A stretch of DNA of 64,000 bases, from NCBI RefSeq assembly GCF_018320785.1, contig NC_054881.1:14012275-14076274 (forward strand). The letters are read 5' to 3'. This DNA comes from Cheilinus undulatus. Its lineage: Eukaryota; Chordata; Actinopteri; Labriformes; Labridae. Each line of letters begins with the position of its first letter. Position 1 is the stretch's first letter. The notes beneath the pieces were generated by a model. It had not been told where the DNA came from. It saw only the letters and a program-made list of their open reading frames with translations, and searched no databases. Below, piece after piece: positions 61,500 to 64,000 of the stretch. The translations under genes and the position numbers were made by a program.

Positions 61500-61995
61500 G
61501 ATTGTAAGGTCGTTTTCACACCTGATAGTCGGGGGTACTTGGTTCGACTAGGAGCTGAATTGCAACATTGTTGCACTTTCATGTGCACTTTCAGGCTGGA
61601 CTTGGTCAAATGAAACAAACCGTAAGGGTAATGTCAAGCAGTTCTACATTTGTGGCGCGGTAGGTTCTTTGCAGATGACGCCACACAGCAGCAGAGACCC
61701 TCCTTGGGGGGCAATTAGGGATTTCTGCACAGAGAAATGCTACCAGAAATGCCATGTTTTGAGCTTTTTACAACTATCCCAAGCATTCAAAGTGCGAAAA
61801 TGTTAACATTTTTAATAGTAAAATATTAAAGAAAAAAAAAAAAAAAAGCCTGGACAACAGTGACAATGTATTAAATCATATATATGCTACTTCCTGCCTT
61901 TGGTTCACTTGGTCTGCTTTGCTTTCACACCTGAAACAAACCACCCCAGGTTTCATCTGGAGGCGAACCGATCCCCTTGTTTTTAAGTGGTTTAG
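61500..61995. repeat. Dispersed repeat-like region
   Basis: GTTTTCACACCTGATAGTC near 61513 and GCTTTCACACCTGAAACAAAC near 61920 are direct repeats of a TTTCACACCTGA core, around sequence with GGCGCGG and ACGCCACACAGCAGC words often seen in fish DNA-transposon relics. Termini and class are not clear. A poly(A) run lies at 61832-61847. Confidence 0.35.
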
Positions 61996-64000
61996 AGCCC
62001 ACATGTTCAGTCTGCATCAGAGTTTAAATGAGATTTCATACCACTCCAAATGAATGAGGCTACCAGGGGAGATGAACCAGGCTTCATTTATAGTAGAGCA
62101 GACAGCTACATGTAAAAGAGACCTAACATATTGCCGTAGAAATGTACGTCAGTATCTGGAAATGATGTCTACATCTAAATTTGTTAGTACATCTCTGCAT
62201 TGGTTGTTTTTTAATCACTACTTGCAAATCAGGTCTCATTCTTTACTTGCTGTCTTGAAATTCAATGTTTATCAGGACTCACCAGGAGAATGTGACTTAT
62301 ATAAAGTGTAATGAGATATTTTTGATCAGAAATAAGACAAACAGACCTGCTAGGATTTGAGTTTTTACAGTTTTTGTATTTAAAAAATACCTTTACAGCA
62401 AAACAGTTATTTTTATTTAGACACAATGCATGCTCACGCTGTTAAAGTCAGAGGCCTGTGAGCATATTTGCATTAATGAACAGCTGTACCTAATGAAATG
62501 GCCAGTGACTGTATGTGCCAGACAACTTCAAAAGTACCAGAAGCTATTGTGAGTTCACTTGCTGATATCGACCAACACTAACACACCTGTATTAAACACT
62601 CACAGCCATATAAAAACAGAAAGAAATGCTTTACCATATTCTCGTTAAAATCCTCTTTGGTGTTTTTCCCCCTCTTTTTTGTCTCCTTAAGTTTTTTTTA
62701 ATGTTTTTGGCAGCATGGGTTTACCCCTTATTTTCCCATCATGCCTTTTGTCCTTGTTGACGCACATCAGTCTTAACGCTCAGTGACTTTTCTCTAATAA
62801 ATCAAAAGTGACACATCAGATGTTGACATTTGCATTCAGTTACGGTTAAACCAGAACAAGGTTCAGGTACTTTACCTGCTGGGTACTCTGGTTTCTTGGA
62901 GATCCCCTTCCTTAAACAACTCTGACTAATTTAAAAACCCTAAAAAAAGGCACTAATATTTATGATCTGGTTGTATTTGCATGTCCATTTGTTAAAGTTA
63001 AAAAGTGTTAAGTGGTCACTTCTTTGGCTGACTCTTGCCACCAATTGAAAAATATTTCCCGTGTTATTCCAAGTGTTTGTAATAGGTCATAAACTTTCTT
63101 TGATTCCCCTTTCTTGTCTTTTATTTTGACTGTAGCTGCATCTTTTAAATCATGTTTCCTGTCAACTTATGTTGTTTTCATACACCCCTAAAATAAAAAG
63201 CATGCCCTGAAAGGCCAGAAGTCCGCAACTGTGTTGGATTACTTTTCTGTTTCAGTGTGTTTGAGCAAAAAAAAGTGAACGCGAACATGAGCTTTCTGGA
63301 TGGTATAAAGGGTTAAGACAGGATGACTCTTTGTTTTCTACTGTAGGTACATTTTGTTCATTGTAACTCCACAAAAACATTCATGATCATCAGCAGTCAG
63401 ACTTGTCCAACATTTATCCGTAAAGCTTTTATGCTGCACTTCAACATAACACCTCTTAGATTAAAGTCAACATCTGTATGCTGAAACATCCAGTGTTGCT
63501 GCTACAGAGACAAATATAAATGACTGAAGCAACAAAGATCTACATTAAACACCCCATTTACATGTACATTTAGCAGATACTCAAGAACGGTTAGTAATTA
63601 TTGATTATTTCAAACATTTTATTTAAAAAAACTAAAGTACTACAGTAGTGCAAATGATGCTAAGGATGATCGTTAACATTGAGGAATTTTAAAATACTAA
63701 TCTTATGTGTTAGTAATTACTGGCTCAAAAACAAAATAAAAGTGTGACTGAGAATAAAAATGCAATTTTTTTCGAACCAAATCCGTTTGGTCTATAATCA
63801 AAGAAGCAAATCAGTAAAATGAGCGTCTTTCTACCAACGATAATAAATTACAACTCACTTATCCTGGATTTTTATGTAAAACTGAACTGGATCACTCATA
63901 TTCAGGTATGGACTTTAAAGGATCACAAAATCTGAGTTAACTTTGCTTTGCTGTTGACTTCATACTACTTACTTTATCCACAGGGGGGCGCTAAAGCAAC
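61996..64000. other. Intergenic to window end, no gene recognised
   Basis: AT-rich sequence with short frames only. No exon with flanking splice sites and recognisable protein similarity was seen. The last bases contain a CACAGGGGGGCGCTAAAGC stretch typical of short dispersed repeats. Confidence 0.4.

Overview
The window is vertebrate nuclear DNA, almost certainly from a teleost (ray-finned) fish. It holds three multi-exon genes with GT-AG introns, all on the + strand, in AT-rich DNA full of fish-type DNA transposons (Tc1/mariner, hAT-like and TTAA-flanked elements). There are no bacterial or viral operons and no CRISPR array. The three genes can be assembled exon by exon with consistent reading frames.

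Layout. (1) About 1-27,300: fubp3, which encodes a far upstream element (FUSE)-binding protein 3 with four KH domains. The window starts inside an upstream intron, so roughly the first 70 residues are missing. Seventeen coding exons (2476-25672) give 494 residues. Its largest intron (14446-21718) carries a 2.2-kb minisatellite with a 23-bp unit, flanked by stretches that look like conserved non-coding elements. (2) About 27,300-36,650: intergenic DNA with several inverted-repeat elements, a perfect 22-bp hairpin and, nearest to prdm12, regulatory-looking sequence. (3) About 36,650-41,610: prdm12, complete in five exons (373 residues) with a TATA box and a polyadenylation signal. It is a PR/SET-domain, three-zinc-finger regulator of neural and nociceptor identity. 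(4) About 41,600-48,500: a transposon-rich gap with a 2-kb Tc1-like element bounded by ~210-bp terminal inverted repeats (TIRs), a shorter decayed Tc1-like element, a solo end of the same family and one possible minus-strand terminal exon. (5) About 48,570-59,990: fbxw5, an F-box/WD40 substrate receptor of SCF/CRL ubiquitin ligases. It has a probable non-coding first exon and nine coding exons (613 residues). (6) About 60,000-64,000: intergenic, with a clear TTAA-flanked miniature element.

The three genes do not form a pathway. fubp3 is an RNA/ssDNA-binding regulator, prdm12 a developmental transcription factor and fbxw5 a ubiquitin-ligase subunit. The fubp3-prdm12 adjacency also exists in human 9q34, which fits a regulatory block in which fubp3 introns hold prdm12 enhancers (inference).

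The strongest unusual signal is the minisatellite in the fubp3 intron. Read in the direction of fubp3 transcription, it contains about fifty copies of UGUAAAUA, a perfect match to the Pumilio response element UGUANAUA. Most units also contain UAUA, the core reported for FUBP3 protein itself. The sequence thus looks like an intronic RNA-binding-protein array within an RNA-binding-protein gene. All family calls come from reading the sequence and remembered family features; no database search was run.
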